From Topomyia yanbarensis (taxonomy: Eukaryota; Arthropoda; Insecta; Diptera; Culicidae), in the NCBI RefSeq assembly GCF_030247195.1, contig NC_080672.1:311452127-311516126 (forward strand): DNA of 64,000 bases, read 5' to 3'. Each line of letters begins with the position of its first letter. Positions within the stretch are counted from its first letter, which is position 1. The translations under genes were made by a program, and so were the position numbers. The notes below the pieces were generated by a model. The model was not told the origin of the DNA, made no database searches, and saw only the letters and a list, made by a program, of their open reading frames with translations. Positions 10,901 through 24,499 of this stretch are shown here, one piece after another.

Positions 10901-11445
10901 GGTTATGCAATCACTCTGAAAAACGTCAACCTAATCCCGGCTTTTTTCGACTCTCATAAGGTTTCTGGATTTTAACAGGGGCGTAGTTGATTGTTTACGG
11001 AGAGGGGTTACACCCCCCCCCATCTCTACTGTTCACTTCCCTCCTTTAAAAATCTCCTTTAATCACCCCTCAGACCACCACCCCATCCAGCCCTCATACC
11101 CCTCCCTTTCAACCCCATCATCTTTAAACCACCACTATATCACAAAGCATACCAATTTAAACTCGGGAGTCGTTCGTTCATGGGACTTTCGCCCTCCTCA
11201 CATACCCACCCCCGCATGAAAAAATGAGTTAGCAAGCAGATAACATTGATCTAATGCTGATTAGGCTAATGGAGTATTATATTTTTTTATTTCAAGTGTT
11301 TCACCGTCAACTCAAGTTCGTGGCTGGCATGCCATTGTGTATAAGTGCAAAGTGTACTAAGAATGTAATGGACATTTCCACAATTATGTTGAACATAAAA
11401 AGCCTCCGTGCCATAGTTTAGAGAAATGAGAAAGGCACAATTGCA
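7965..11445 (+). mobile_element. Composite TIR element with internal ~480-bp tandem array (copy A)
   Basis: The left end TGCCTTTCTCAT (7972-7983) is perfectly inverted at the right end, ATGAGAAAGGCA (11426-11437). Between them are six full tandem units (7973-10882), a truncated seventh that stops at CCCGGC (10883-10941), and a unique 3' domain of about 500 bp (10942-11445). The last ~110 bp of that domain (mid-domain GGACATTTCCACAATT, end GAGAAAGGCACAATTGCA) matches the 3' end of copy B at 25283-26120. Copies B and C continue past ATTGCA with CCNCTAGGTGGATTAAAACAGG, which copy A lacks. No transposase or RT is encoded; the element is non-autonomous and its superfamily is unknown. Confidence 0.75.
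7973..10882 (+). repeat. Tandem array of six ~470-500 bp units inside copy A
   Basis: Unit starts, taken at GCCTTTCTCATATAGAAAGG, are 7973, 8458, 8939, 9440, 9911 and 10414, with a seventh partial start at 10883. Periods are 485, 481, 501, 471, 503 and 469, differing mainly through the length of a TG/TATG microsatellite inside each unit. Otherwise the units are almost identical; a few shared variants (ATCGACTGC in units 1-2, ATCGGCTGC in units 3-6) show order within the array. Each unit has two GC or short-stem hairpins: CCTTTCT-catat-AGAAAGG and GGCCC-gga-GGGCC. The 60-80-codon open frame in every unit has no ATG before the microsatellite and is not called as a gene. Confidence 0.95.
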
Positions 11446-12426
11446 TTCAATAAAGTCAGATTTAATTTCAATAATTTTGTTTTATTTTCAATAAAATATT
11501 TATGAAAAAAGGGAACAATTTTTTTATTGAAGCAATAAATTACTTTTATTGAGTTCAATAAATAAATTGATTGTCTCCCGACCAATAATTTTATTTATTG
11601 GATTTAATTCATTTTTTTATTATCCTACAAATCTTGGAAATCACTTAAGCGGATCGTACACGGGCACACTGATAAAATCAGCTATATTGAATCTATTGAT
11701 TTCACATACACACTTAATTTGAATTACTGGGTACAGTAAAATTTTACTGGGGTTTTGAACAGTAAACCGTTCGGTAATCAATTCAGTAAAACAATTCGGG
11801 TACCGAACTATCCGCAATCCGTTCTCTCCAAACGTCAAAAATACTGGTCAGTCAGCAGTTTCCTCTGCAAATGGCGACTTGACACCTAAAAAATGAAAAC
11901 TTTACCGCAATTTTTTAAACAATTCGCTGATGGCTCCGTAAAAATATCACTTACCTGTTCAAGTCGTTAAAAGAAGTTACTGAACAACTTTTGCCTGGCT
12001 TGGTGTGTACGCAAAAACGATTTTTTTTATTTTTAAAATAAACCCAAAATGAAAAAAAAACTATATGCATTGGATGGTGTTTATGTCAAATAAAAATAAC
12101 CCTGCGGGAAAGCCAAGAAAAGATGTATTCATTTTTTTCTGACAGGGAATCATTTATCGTGAAATTCGATATGTCAAATGCTTCTGATAATGTCAAATCA
12201 AGACTGTCACCATATTTCTTTATTTGAAATTTAAATTTTATTTTCACGTTTCCTGAGTTGGAAAACACATTGTTGTAATCACGAATATCAGCTTTATCGA
12301 TGTATGTAATAAAAAAAAGATTTTTTTCTCATTTAATGACCCAATTAAACGTATTACGAACTGAACAATTTAGACCGCCATTATGGCACGTAAAAAGCTT
12401 GATACACTATTTTAATTTCTCCCTAA
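11446..12426. other. AT-rich sequence without a recognised gene
   Basis: It begins with AATAAA/TTTATT-rich sequence around 11460-11620, possibly a small symmetrical element. Nothing codes convincingly; the open frames at 11641-11838 and 12086-12268 (minus) have no recognisable domain. Confidence 0.45.
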
Positions 12427-13600
12427 GGGCCAATTTCTTCACCCTCGCCTAACTTTTAAACCAGATTTATCAGTACGTGAGTACGTTTAAACCGGGCTTA
12501 AGGCTAGTTTACAGTTCGGCAAATGGGTCACGAGATTTGGGTCCCTGTGTATTTTAAACGGAGTTCTGGATTTCAAATCCCGTGACGGTAAATGAGTCTA
12601 CACATAAATGGCAGTTTTCCTGATGTGTAAACCACGGGAAACATCACAAGATTTTAAAACTCTCCACACAAAAATCCGGCCGGGAACAATTCGACACAAA
12701 TTGTTTCCGACGGGGAAAAAAGCATTTTTATAAGGTTTGGAATTCGCTTCAAGTTTGATACTGTTTGTATTTTTAAGAAGCAGCAGAGTTTTTGATTTGA
12801 CAGTTTGGAGAGAGATCTCGGCGGGAAATTTTCCCTGATAAAATCCCGACAGAAAAAAAATGTTGGTAAAAATAAGAGTTTTTTACTCTTAGCAAAAAAC
12901 AACCAACCAACTCTTAGTTTAAAAATAAAACTTTTGTTTTGAGTACTATTCTTCGTTTGCTTAAAAGGAGAACTTTTACTTGGATTATTATTCTTGATTA
13001 ATTTAAAAGTTTTACTTTCAACCTAATAGCTTGCGTTGGTTGTTTTTTTCTAAGAGCGGAACACTCTTACACTCAAAAAAAGTAAACGTTATGCCTATTG
13101 ATTTTACACATAGATTTTTGCAAGTAAGGGAGGAATATAGACACTATTTGCTGGTACATAAACCCAATGTGTGTATTTATAAGAAATATTAATCTTACAT
13201 TCACATTTCATAACTATGAGGCACATAAAAGCCATTCTATATCAATATGCACATATAACTTATGTGTGTGCATACATAGTTTATACAGTTCACACATAGA
13301 AGGTATGTGTGCGCGTGATAATAATAGCATTTCTTCTTCATATGAATTTTAAGCGGTGTGAAGCAAATAGAATTAACATTTGGATTTTTTTCAGTGTACT
13401 TTTACCAATATTTTTTTTCTGTGTGTAGCTAAAATTATCTTATCAAAATCCAACACTATAGTTTTTGGTGCTATGACGATCCAGCGCTAGCTTAGTTCTG
13501 ACACTAAAGGCGGATTACTGCACCCTCACTTAACGTTTACGCCATGTTTAATCGTACTGATAAATCCTGGTAAGTTGAGCGAGAGTGAAAAAATCGACCC
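12427..13600. mobile_element. Long-TIR element with TAA target duplication
   Basis: The left end GGGCCAATTTCTTCACCCTC pairs with the right end (GGGTCGATTTTTTCACTCTC on the opposite strand). The similarity continues to ATTTATCAGTACG, giving imperfect TIRs of about 50 bp. The triplet TAA lies on both sides (12424-12426, 13601-13603), the 3-bp TWA type of PIF/Harbinger elements. The 1.17-kb element shows no transposase frame. Around 13070-13380 the sequence changes character (CACATA-rich), which may be a further insertion. Confidence 0.75.
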
Positions 13601-15193
<1,593 letters not shown>

Positions 15194-15228
15194 ACTTCAT
15201 GTTACAAAAATCTTCAATTTGTTTTCAT

Positions 15229-15234
15229 AATAAA
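15229..15234 (+). terminator. Polyadenylation signal of the KIAA1143 gene
   Basis: AATAAA stands 36 bases after the TAA stop codon, a short 3' UTR. It is the first such hexamer downstream and fits the compact gene. Confidence 0.75.
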
Positions 15235-15367
15235 ACCAAACAACTTACATCTAAATGACTTTAAAACAGAATTTTTTTACTAAATATGCGAAGTTTGATT
15301 GCGTATTTCTCATATTTTTCTTTTTCAAAATTGTGTTGAACTAAATACTGTTATAATTCAATACTAA

Positions 15368-15582
15368 TTCGTCAAAAGGGCGAAACTGTTTTTTGTAAAC
15401 AAACTTGTTTCGCTCATTAGTCTGCTGCAGAGTGGAATTTCATGAAAAATATGCGTTAATGTAAATTTTTACCGTTCGTAGAAGTAATTTCAATTGTTTT
15501 CTGCTTTGAAATTATAGTAAATTAAGAGATATCATCAAAATAAAAGTTTGTTTACAAATCTTATTCGCCCTTTTGCAAATTT
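15368..15582. mobile_element. MITE with TTTGCAAAAGGGCGAA-type ends
   Basis: The left end TTCGTCAAAAGGGCGAA with TTGTAAACAAACTTG pairs with the right end, whose complement reads TTTGCAAAAGGGCGAATAAG then TTTGTAAACAAACTTT. The imperfect TIRs are about 38 bp around a ~130-bp AT-rich centre. The flank TTAA at the right end hints at a TTAA target, but the left side does not confirm it. It sits just downstream of the KIAA1143 poly(A) signal. Confidence 0.75.
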
Positions 15583-15929
15583 AATATGGAATTATTATCA
15601 TATAGTTATATGTAAACGATTATTTGGCATCTATTTCTTTTCTCGACTTTGTTTTTATTACCGCAGAATCTGCCATTCATAGTAAGCCTTTGGGCATTGG
15701 AATGGCTTGTTATATCCGTTTTTTGTTAGTCATCCTTATACGACACCTGGTTAACTGGGTAATACACTGCTAATTCAAATGGTAATTGGATGCACAAATC
15801 ATATGCAAAATATGAGCTGTTTACGATAGCTCTAGTTCACCCACAAGATGTTTCAAGTTTCTATAGTAATGTGTATGGAAACTCGGAAATAAAAACTTAA
15901 AATCAAATAAAAAATTCCACATTAACTCT

Positions 15930-18330
15930 GCCTACCTCAAAACTTGTGGTTATGTAGCTTGTTTTACAACGAATAGCTTTGTTGAAGGTTGCAGATTGAT
16001 CCAAGGACAACAACACGTCCAACCCATCAAAGTACAGACTAAGTCTGCATAAGATCATGAGCACCTTCATCACCACATACGTATGGGGCAACTGTAAGCA
16101 GAATAGCATCCTGACAGAGAAACAGAAGGGATCCAAGAAAACACAAATGACTTCAAAGATCAAGCCATTATCGATGCAATCATTGTTGAACAAGTAGTGT
16201 GTAACCAACTGAAGCACTTGTCGCTCATCAAGATATGTATAAAGTTGACCCTGTAGCCGTGAGAATCCTACGGCAGGCGATGGAGAGGGGAACGACAATT
16301 CTGCAGTCGAGATATGGAAAAGACGTGTTGCGGTCTAGAACATCAGTAGGACACCCAATCGAAACGGGCATGGCTATCAGACAAGGTATGAAGAAAGCTC
16401 ACCGGAAGAGATCACCTTTCACTCAACGGAACGACTGGATGTAGTAATCAAACTAGTCGAAAGGATTAGTGGCGATATCGACACAGCGTTTGGCCTAGAC
16501 AAATTCCGATCTGTTCAGCTTATACTAGGGCGATAGGTCGACATTTGAGGCTGCGAGATCGACGAATGCGAGATGATTCGGAATATGATTTTTTTCCCGA
16601 ACGGGAAATAAGCTATCAACACGTCCCCGCGTTAACCTGCAGCTTCGGCGTCATCAAATAGAACCAGACTGACCTGGAATATCTAAAGAGAAAATTTAGC
16701 AAGGCGTTTAGACAAGCGGGAATGCGCCATACTCAATCGGTGCCAAGCGACAAGGAATGGTCGACATCCAGGCACTATGCGTAGTGCAGGTGCTACAGCT
16801 GCGAGAATACTTTATGGAAAATGCCAACCGACATGAAGTATATCAAGCAATTTATGCTTCTGACCGCAACTACAGCGCACTTCACCTAGCGCAAGCGAAC
16901 CACGACCTTAACTGCAATCTGCAATGGAAAAGATTGCAGAGTGGAAGCAGAAATAACCCACTTCAAGTCGCCCCTGAGTTAACTCCTAGTCCCTAGTCCC
17001 AGTGTCTGCTCTAAATTTGAGCCAAATAGGATGATTTTAAATCGAGGTTAGTGGGGTAACTCGCATTCCCACCATTAGATGGCACTGTAGGAATCAGTTT
17101 ATCACTAAAAATGATAATAAGAAAGATAACTTTTTTGTCTACAACTTTGTCGAAAACTGAAAATCAATTCAACTTCCTAAGGAGAAGTTACCAATTTTTT
17201 AATGAAGATTTGTCTGAGTCAGTTTTCCATGAGGCGCAACAGCACATGGTATCACTAGTCGATTTCCACGAACTTTTTTGCAAAATACTGATTGGGTTTA
17301 GCTAAATAGTATATTTAAAAGAATTTGAGCACATACTATAAGTCATCTTTTAATTAGCAAATTTTAGTTCTACATTTCACCACCTAGAGGCGCCAATGCT
17401 AACTACTCAGCGAAAAGAGATAGAAATTAACTTGTAAAACAAACCTTTTCTAGTAATTCTTGTGTACATTATCCATATTCTATCTCTCTTCCTACAAAAT
17501 TTAGTGCCGGCCCAACCATGTGCTGTTAGGCCCCATGCAAAACTGACTTTCATTAAATGTTCAATAATTTCTCTTAAGGAATTTAGATTGATTTGCAGTC
17601 TTCGACAAAAGGTAGGTAATAAATTTATTTTCTAATTTTCACATGCAGTGATAAAATGAATTATACAGGGCCACCTAGCGGTGAAAATGCAACTTAGTAC
17701 GCATTTTCCATGTAAATTGGCGAAAAGTCCCATACAAACCTCGAACACGTTGGTCCATTGTCCGATTTGGATGATTCCTGATAGGACTAGAAATCGACTC
17801 AGGAATGGGCCGATTGAGTTTTCAATGGGCGGTCTAGTGCCCACTCCAACAAGTGGCAGAAGCCGTACGTCGACAAGGCTGCATCGACTGCGGCTCAAGC
17901 TACGTAAACTCTCTTTTGTGATCGAGTCCGGGATTATAGCCATCCAGGACAGGATAACGCCTACGAGGAATTGCAGAAAGTATGTTTGCCACCAAGACGT
18001 CGAAGGTATATGCCGGATATGTTTTTCGCCACACGAGACCATCGACATCATTATGTCGCTAAGATTTTACACAAGCATTCAGAACAATTGCAACATGGTC
18101 TTTTGGAAGAGATTGTACCGAACTACCGTTATCTGCCTGTGCCCGTTTCAAGCTGTACTGGGATTGCACTGTGCTATCGGACAAATTTCTATACCACGAA
18201 CGGTCAGATATACTGCTGGTCTATGACAAGGCTCGACGTCGCCGTTCCACTGGACCACAATCTAGTAGATACACACGGTGGACAAATTGCCAGATATCGC
18301 CCACTGGCCGTTTACTGAGTAGTAAACCAC
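15930..18330 (+). pseudogene. Non-LTR retrotransposon reverse transcriptase, decayed and split
   Basis: Blocks of an RT protein can be read in shifting plus-strand frames. Near 16100 there is a REKQKGSKK-type stretch. At 16390-16500 there is EEITFHSTERLDVVIKLVER and AFGLDKFRSVQ, the region just after the catalytic YxDD of this LINE type. At 16757-16930 there is MVDIQALCVVQVLQLREYF and more. After a gap made by the foldback element, 17930-17985 gives AIQDRITPTRNCRKYV, followed by a CRICFSPHETID zinc-finger-like motif. Near 18205-18300 come ERSDILLVYDK and, in another frame, LDVAVPLDHNL and RYRPLA. The last blocks resemble the C-terminal tail of LINEs with a restriction-enzyme-like endonuclease ((R/K)PD then D/E); here the Pro of RPD is Ser. 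Many stops and frameshifts make it non-functional. The clade assignment is from memory. Confidence 0.7.
16960..17822. mobile_element. Foldback (long inverted repeat) element, copy 1
   Basis: An imperfect palindrome of about 0.86 kb centred near 17450 lies inside the retrotransposon remnant. The right end, complemented, reads TGAAAACTCAATCGGCCCA then TCCTGAGTCG, the same terminus as copy 2 at 49341. Arm blocks shared with copy 2 include GTCTACAACTTTGTCGAA and TTAGCTAAATAGTAT. The right arm lacks about 170 bp relative to the left (junction near 17508), so the palindrome is asymmetric. RT blocks resume directly after 17822, so it is a later insertion. Confidence 0.75.
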
Positions 18331-18484
18331 CAACACATGCGCCGGATCGTTTTTTGTACTAATAATAGTTGATACTAATGAACAAAGTATAAACTATACA
18401 AATAGATCACTTTATTGCTTTTTATTTGATTATTCCTTAATTTCTTTCCTTTCTTTCTAGTATTTTTTCATCTATGAGAAATAT

Positions 18485-20523
18485 CCCAACAAACATTAGG
18501 AGCTGAAGTATAAGACTACTTGCTGATTAAAAGCAGATTAAAGGCTATTTAAGCTGAATAATACTTTCGCTGAACTATTTAAACATTAACAGTTTATTCA
18601 GCCTATTTAAACTCCAGTATTCGCCACTTCAAATTACAACTATACTACTAACAAATGTAGTAGCGGCAATATTAATGCTTTTATTCAACCATCTTAATTA
18701 GACTGAATTACGAGTTGAATAAATGATGCTGTTACCAATACTATTACCTTTAATCATTAAGCTCCACTACATATCTTCAAATGGTTGTTTCTACCTATAC
18801 ATTTGCCCTTATACCACCTTTGACTTTTAGCTGAATTATGTGTTTAACAAAGGTAATTTTAACTCCAAAAATTGACACGATTAGCGAAACATAACGAATA
18901 GTAACCAACCTCACTTAGAACCCTTTTCTACAGTGCTTTTTTACAATTTCATGCAGTTAATTTGCAATTTCAATTTCATCCTTAAAAAATGTCTACTAAC
19001 AAAAAAGAAGCTATCAAGTTGGTTCGATGCACTAGTAAACCTAAAAAATAATTCATACCAAGGAATTGCATATACATGCACACTTAGTTGAACCCAGCCA
19101 AATTCCCGCACAGTCGAGTAATAAGTAATGTTTTATACTGATATCTCGGAAAATTCTCGATTTGTCGTAACAAAAAGATCGATTGTAAGAAAATCATATC
19201 TTTTTCAATGACAATTTTGAAACAAAAATCGATTTTACCAGATCAATTTTTTTTAAGTTAACAACATCGATTTTGAAAAATTCGTTTCTACATCGCCCAT
19301 TCCTATTTCGAAGTAAGTGCCTATCTGTGGACTATAAAGTCCTTGGAATAACATATGATTATTACATTGGCGACAACTGTACTCGTAAATCTTTCAAGCA
19401 AAAAAGCAGTATATTTTCTAAAAGTTTCGGTATATTACAATCGTGATGTTTTCATATATTGCGGTTTAGAAACAATAACAATAGCAAATTTATTTTGTTG
19501 TTCTATATCTACTGAGTTTTCAGCATGTGAAACCAACGATTTACAGTTTTTCAATGTAAAAGCTTGCCAAATCATACGCGCTCTAGTTTATGTAATTCAA
19601 AATGGTCTGTTTACATAATGAACACAAAAGGAAATTTTTGTTCAAAGGATGCTGTAAATTTTTGACACCACCATGGACAACAATACCATGGACCATTTGG
19701 CAGGGAATGGTAACTAAATCGAGGAGATTGCAACCTTAGAATTATAAATGGCTTCAATCCGTCATTCAGTTACCACAACTTTCATATGACACTTATTTTT
19801 ACTTGTCTAAAAGTTTTGCGACATCCGTAAGTCCTCATCTTGGATACAAAAAAAATCATTAGTTTTTGAAATTAGTAAATTGTCTAAATTAAAATAAAAA
19901 TTGTTCTAAAAATTATCGCATAAATATTTATCGTAGGTTGGGATCCGAATCCAAGCAAACTAAGTTCACTCAAATCTATAAAAGGCTAGTGTAGTCTTTG
20001 TACAGACTCTATTCAGCAGCCTTGACTTTTCGGTACATCGGTGAAATCTTAAGCATTCGATGTATGCAAGATTGGTGCAGACAGTAAGGTAAGTGCTTAG
20101 TATTCAACAGGTTGTTGATTCGGATCCAGGTACGTGATATGATATCCAACAAGGTAACACAATTTTTCTTTAATTGTAACGTAACACTAATAAAAGTATA
20201 TGGCTTCCAAAGAGATTGATGACGTGTGTAACTTGAAATAAATGTCCTTTTTAATAATTTTTCTATGATAATTTTCTCAGCTGAATAGCGGTAACGAAAA
20301 AGTTTATTGATAAAGCTGAACTGTTGTTTTCTTCAGGCTGTACACATGCTGAAGAATTGTTCTTAAATGTGTCTTAATCAGACAAGCTAAATAAATGCTC
20401 CAAATCCCGGATGTTTAAGGTGAAATAAACGATGTATGATTGATTACACGTATACCTCCAACGTTCAGCTAGAGCTGAATGCAGCTGTTAAAACGTTTAA
20501 AAAACCACGAAATGTTTGTTGGG
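18485..20523. mobile_element. 2-kb TIR element with CCCAACAAACATT ends
   Basis: CCCAACAAACATT at 18485-18497 is perfectly inverted at 20511-20523. AT flanks both ends, consistent with a 2-bp duplication but not proving it. Both subterminal regions are rich in AGCTGAA/GCTGTTTAA-like motifs. The centre (about 18960-20100) has no transposase; an open frame at 19355-19618 shows no domain. Probably a non-autonomous DNA transposon, possibly with unrelated sequence captured inside. Confidence 0.65.
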
Positions 20524-22439
20524 ATGCGTTATGCGATGGAAAACGCGTGGTGGGGCAAAGCCTCCCCTTACCCCTTAGGTTGCTACAGCTCTGTTGACAA
20601 ATACGTGAAGTGCGCTTAAGATAAAGTGAGCAGATGTACCGGATTAGGCAGGACAGTCTCGGATTTCAAGGTAATAGTATATTAAACCGTCCCGGAAAGT
20701 GCGCCGCATTTTCCAAAATTCTGGATTTTGTTTCAAAATATCCATATTGTACATCCATATTGTTCAAAACGCTCATAAAATTTTGAGTCATGCTGATTGT
20801 CACGGTTCCCCCTTTTGGCTTCTAACATGGCCTGTGTGAGGCCAAACCGAACTGAGCGCCACAAACATTTTCTGGTATGCATGCCAAAATTCAATTTTTG
20901 ATTAGTTACCATCAACATAGAAATTTTAGGGACAGTATTTAGCTTCCGACTACAATTTCAGTTCTCAAAAATAAATTTATCTGGGTGTTTCCAGCGCTTC
21001 ATTGCATGTGACAGTATTTTTTACCCATCAGCTATCTCAAAATGGCAATTCTTATAAAAAAATTTATAAGTGTTCCACAAGTTATGCAAATACATATTTG
21101 GAAAACGTACATCGTTAAAATGTTTCTTGTGCGCGTCCCGCAATCGTCTTGAAAACGTCTGGTCTGGTCAGGTAAATGGAAAGTAATGCAACTCTATTAG
21201 AGGAATCATGTTAAAACACGATCATTTAAAATGTGATTTCCACTAAATTTTAGGAACATTTCACCTACGTTCTTATGTCATTTTTGTTGTATTAAAACAG
21301 ATTGGATGTTATATTGCTCCCTTTGTAAACGAGATGGAACGGGATTTAATTTCGAAAAAATAATCTGGCGCCAAACAATAAATGCATAGTACAACGTGGA
21401 AATTATAGCCTATCATGTGAACAACTAACATCTCAAAGCCCCACGAAAGTTCTGTTAAGCTTTTGATGTCTTGTATTTTCATATCTGAAATGCCTTTCCA
21501 AAGCTTACTGTTATACCATGTTTTGTGCTCATTTATATACTTTATACAAATACATATCTACATAAACCCCCTCCAAATTTGATTACATAAGGGTAGCGTA
21601 GCAGATAGATAGGGAGAGAGAGAAAATATATAGATGGTTATAGGCACCAAGCCAAGAACAAATGCCCAGAAAACATAACGCGCTCGCTTTACGTGTACAG
21701 TCGAACCATTCTATTATGAACATAGCGTTGCCTCCCAAGAGATTCGCATTAGCAGGAATTGTCTTTGAGCACAAGTGACGCATTCGGTAAGCGGTATTTC
21801 CGTTTTGGTTTAGCCGAAACATGTTTGTTTTCTAGCTCTAATTGAATTTGACAGCTAAAAGATTGACGTAAATGACCGTTTGGAGGAATGATACGATCGT
21901 TCCACTGATAACAGAGCATAACGGCAAAGAAAAGGATTGTTTGTATTCAGTGCGGTAAAAATACAGTTAATTCAATCGAAGCAGTGAACACTGCCCAGGA
22001 CCGGTGGTACCGAAACCGTGCAAACATCTGAAAAACATCTGATAATACAAATACAAGATATAGCTGAGGACAGTATCGAATATAAGTTGGCCAAAAATTC
22101 TTTCAAATCATATAAAAACAGATGTTTCATTCAAACATACGTTTGATCCTTTGTTGTACGTGATTGAAGTTTAACATTGTGAAGACCAGATGAAATTAAT
22201 ATTCCATTATGAATTTTCAAATTTTTTAACAAGCACTGCTTCCGAATGAGTATTTAACCAATTTTGAATGCTTTAGCCTTACTTTGAAATCCTGGATATT
22301 CCCAAACCGTTTAACGCGTTTTTTATTAACCTCTTTTCTTACTATAGATTTACTTGAAACGGCTCAATGCGTTAACACAACTGAGCCGTGGATATTTAAA
22401 ATTTTTACAATAAATTAAACTAAAAAAAATAAGAATGTC
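20524..22439. other. Unannotated AT-rich sequence
   Basis: No gene, RNA or well-bounded repeat is recognised in this 1.9-kb stretch. Two minus-strand open frames (20733-20918, 21583-21822) have no recognisable domain and no exon signals that fit a gene model. Confidence 0.4.
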
Positions 22440-23735
22440 AGTCTGCAAGATCTTGTTGACGTAGTTTGCCGCTGCGTGTTGAGATCCTTTTCCCTGGTGG
22501 TGAAGCATTAGTTGCCTTACACGTCGCAGCCTGGGGGTCATTCACATTGATCCCTATTTCAACTAACCTCGGTAGGAGGAGAGTTGAAACAAATAGAACG
22601 CTGTTACAAAAATTAATATGTTGATGATTTCTACCATTTATTCGGAACATAAACGGAAGTAAATAAATAATATAGAACGATCATCGAATGATAGTTTTTT
22701 GTTGATTTATTTACTAAAAACAAAAAATTATTTCAACCCTACTCGGTCTCCCCTACTGATTTCTTGCTGTTCAGATCAGAGGTTCTTATTTGTTTCTTGT
22801 TCTTTCGGGTCGCTGTTGAAAATCCGTCTTCATCGGTATTTGCTTCTTTATTGGTGATGCTAGTTGCTGGGTTTGGAACGTTTGTCTTGTTCGTTGTTCC
22901 TTAACTGTTGGTCGATTGGGTTGTTTTTTTGGTTTATCTGTAAGTGTCGGTGGTTGCTTGTTACAGTTATCTGTAGTAGATAAGTTTTGAATAGTTGCTT
23001 TGGCGCATGTTTTTCCGTATTGGGCTGGTTACTGAATTGGGATATAGGGGTCTGCCCAGGACATGTGATTAGAGTTGTTTGCTTATAGGCAGGAGCGGAT
23101 CCAGAAAAAAATTTCGGAGGGGGTCCGAAATTTCGATTTTGAAATGTTCATTGTACAATACGTAATATGTAATACCCTCATTTAATTAAAATCAGCTTTA
23201 GTGAACGAATGTGATTTCGAATGTTTTAGAATTTAGAATGAATTGAAAATAGAAACTGCTTTAAAATTTCTCATGAAGTTAAAAATTTTCGGGGGGGGGG
23301 GGGGGTCCGGACCCCCAAGACCCCCCCTCTGCATCCGCCACTGCTTATAGGTTACGCCGTTCTTCAATGATTTGCATTCGGTAGTCATGTAAGAAGGTAT
23401 TGGTTTAGTCACTCGCATCCTCACTAGGGAATACCCCTGATAAAATTTCTCCAAGTGGCATTTCACCTCTCCGTATTCGTTTGATGTAATTTTTCTTAGT
23501 GCGCTGTGCCAGATCATGGTCATTTTCCAAATACACTTGATTTTGATGTTATTAAATTCGACCTCGTGTTGCATTTTGTTCTTTACAATGAAGTTTTCTG
23601 CCTGTGTTAAACTTCTAAACGTAATCAATTTGCTTTAACTAGTCGTTTTACCTCATGAACTATGGTCTAACACGAATGTTCTTAAAGTCGATCGAAATTA
23701 TGTTAACCCGTAGCATAGACACTTTGGTATCCTTT
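22440..23735 (-). pseudogene. Second gag (ORF1) remnant of the same LINE family, split by a MITE
   Basis: Minus strand, from MSLPKDTKVSMLRVNI near 23735 down. It contains VITFRSLTQAENFIVKNKMQ-type sequence, EYGEVKCHLEKFYQGY and VRMRVTKPIPSYMTTEC, homologous to the remnant at 1690-4070. A hAT-like MITE (23090-23343) interrupts it; without the MITE and one 8-bp duplication the frame continues NGVTYKQTTLITCPGQTP. Next comes a decayed zinc knuckle in which Ser stands where Cys is expected (QFSNQPNTEKHAPK). The tail to 22440 is Gln/Asn/Lys-rich with stops. The stretch at 22440-22650 (ending GKLRQQDLAD and stop) may be its C-terminus or unrelated. It is not functional. Confidence 0.7.
23090..23343. 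mobile_element. hAT-like MITE with 8-bp target duplication (copy 1)
   Basis: The ends CAGGAGCGGATCCAG and CTGCATCCGCCACTG form imperfect TIRs. The element is flanked by a perfect 8-bp duplication CTTATAGG (23082-23089, 23344-23351), the hAT signature. A G tract of 15 lies at about 23291-23305, paired with the C-rich right end (GGACCCCCAAGACCCCCCC). Copy 2 is at 36395-36622. It interrupts the gag remnant cleanly. Confidence 0.92.
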
Positions 23736-24397
23736 GGCAGACTCATTTCGGTGCACAGCCGGGGACAACGTTATAACACTGTTTGTGCACTGGATATAGA
23801 ACAAAGCGCTGGCTTGCCTTACTGGTCTCTATAGCTTAGCGATTTTTTGCTTCTGCTTTTTGCAAGGTCGGAAGATAGACTCCTCCTCCTCATCACAATC
23901 ACCCAGTAGCGTTCGATGGGCCGAAGCTGAGGGAAATTTGGTAGATTACCGTGATTCTGTCGCTAGGCGGCGCCAACGAGTAATAACTTTTTTCTATCTG
24001 ATGTCTCTCAAGATTTTGATTGTTTGCATATTTGAGTTTCCAGCAAAGTTGTTTAGGAGATCAAAAACTACGTAATGGAATGTCGAATCGCGCGATATTT
24101 CACTACTAGGTGACGCTAATGTGTTTGACATGTTTTACGTATTGCATCTAAAGCTCCTGATTTTTAATGGAACGGATTCTTTGGCAATGTTGCTCAGGTG
24201 ATCAATCCCAAGGAATAGGCATACGCGATTATGAATTCTGTGTTGTCGAAATACACAGACCGCGCGTTCTATTTACCTGATGTTAATAAACAATTTCAAA
24301 TTTAACTGTAGCGCTTGATGTGTGTCAGTGTACAAAAACGATTATATCTTAACCAGAACATATTGTTTTTCTGTCATCTTGTTTAGAGAGTTATACT

Positions 24398-24496
24398 ACT
24401 GGAGCTGTAGAGTTTGGTTTTCGGAAGGGCTCCTTGTCAGAATCACATAGTACAATTGTAGACGAGACAGGAAAAGTCACCCACTAAAACACTGCT
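24398..24496 (-). repeat. Dispersed repeat fragment related to 61.5 and 62.5 kb
   Basis: ACTGGAGCTGTAGAG followed by TCGGAAGGGCTCC, GTCAGAATCACATA, GACGAGACAGG and CCACTAAAACACTGCT is the reverse-complement order of the blocks at about 61507-61604 and 62465-62590. It is therefore one end of a dispersed element. No coding capacity. Confidence 0.65.
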
Positions 24497-24499
24497 AGA

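Noticed and set aside
15903..16298. 131-codon minus-strand frame
   Set aside because: It is the antisense of the plus-strand LINE remnant, where RT blocks are recognisable.
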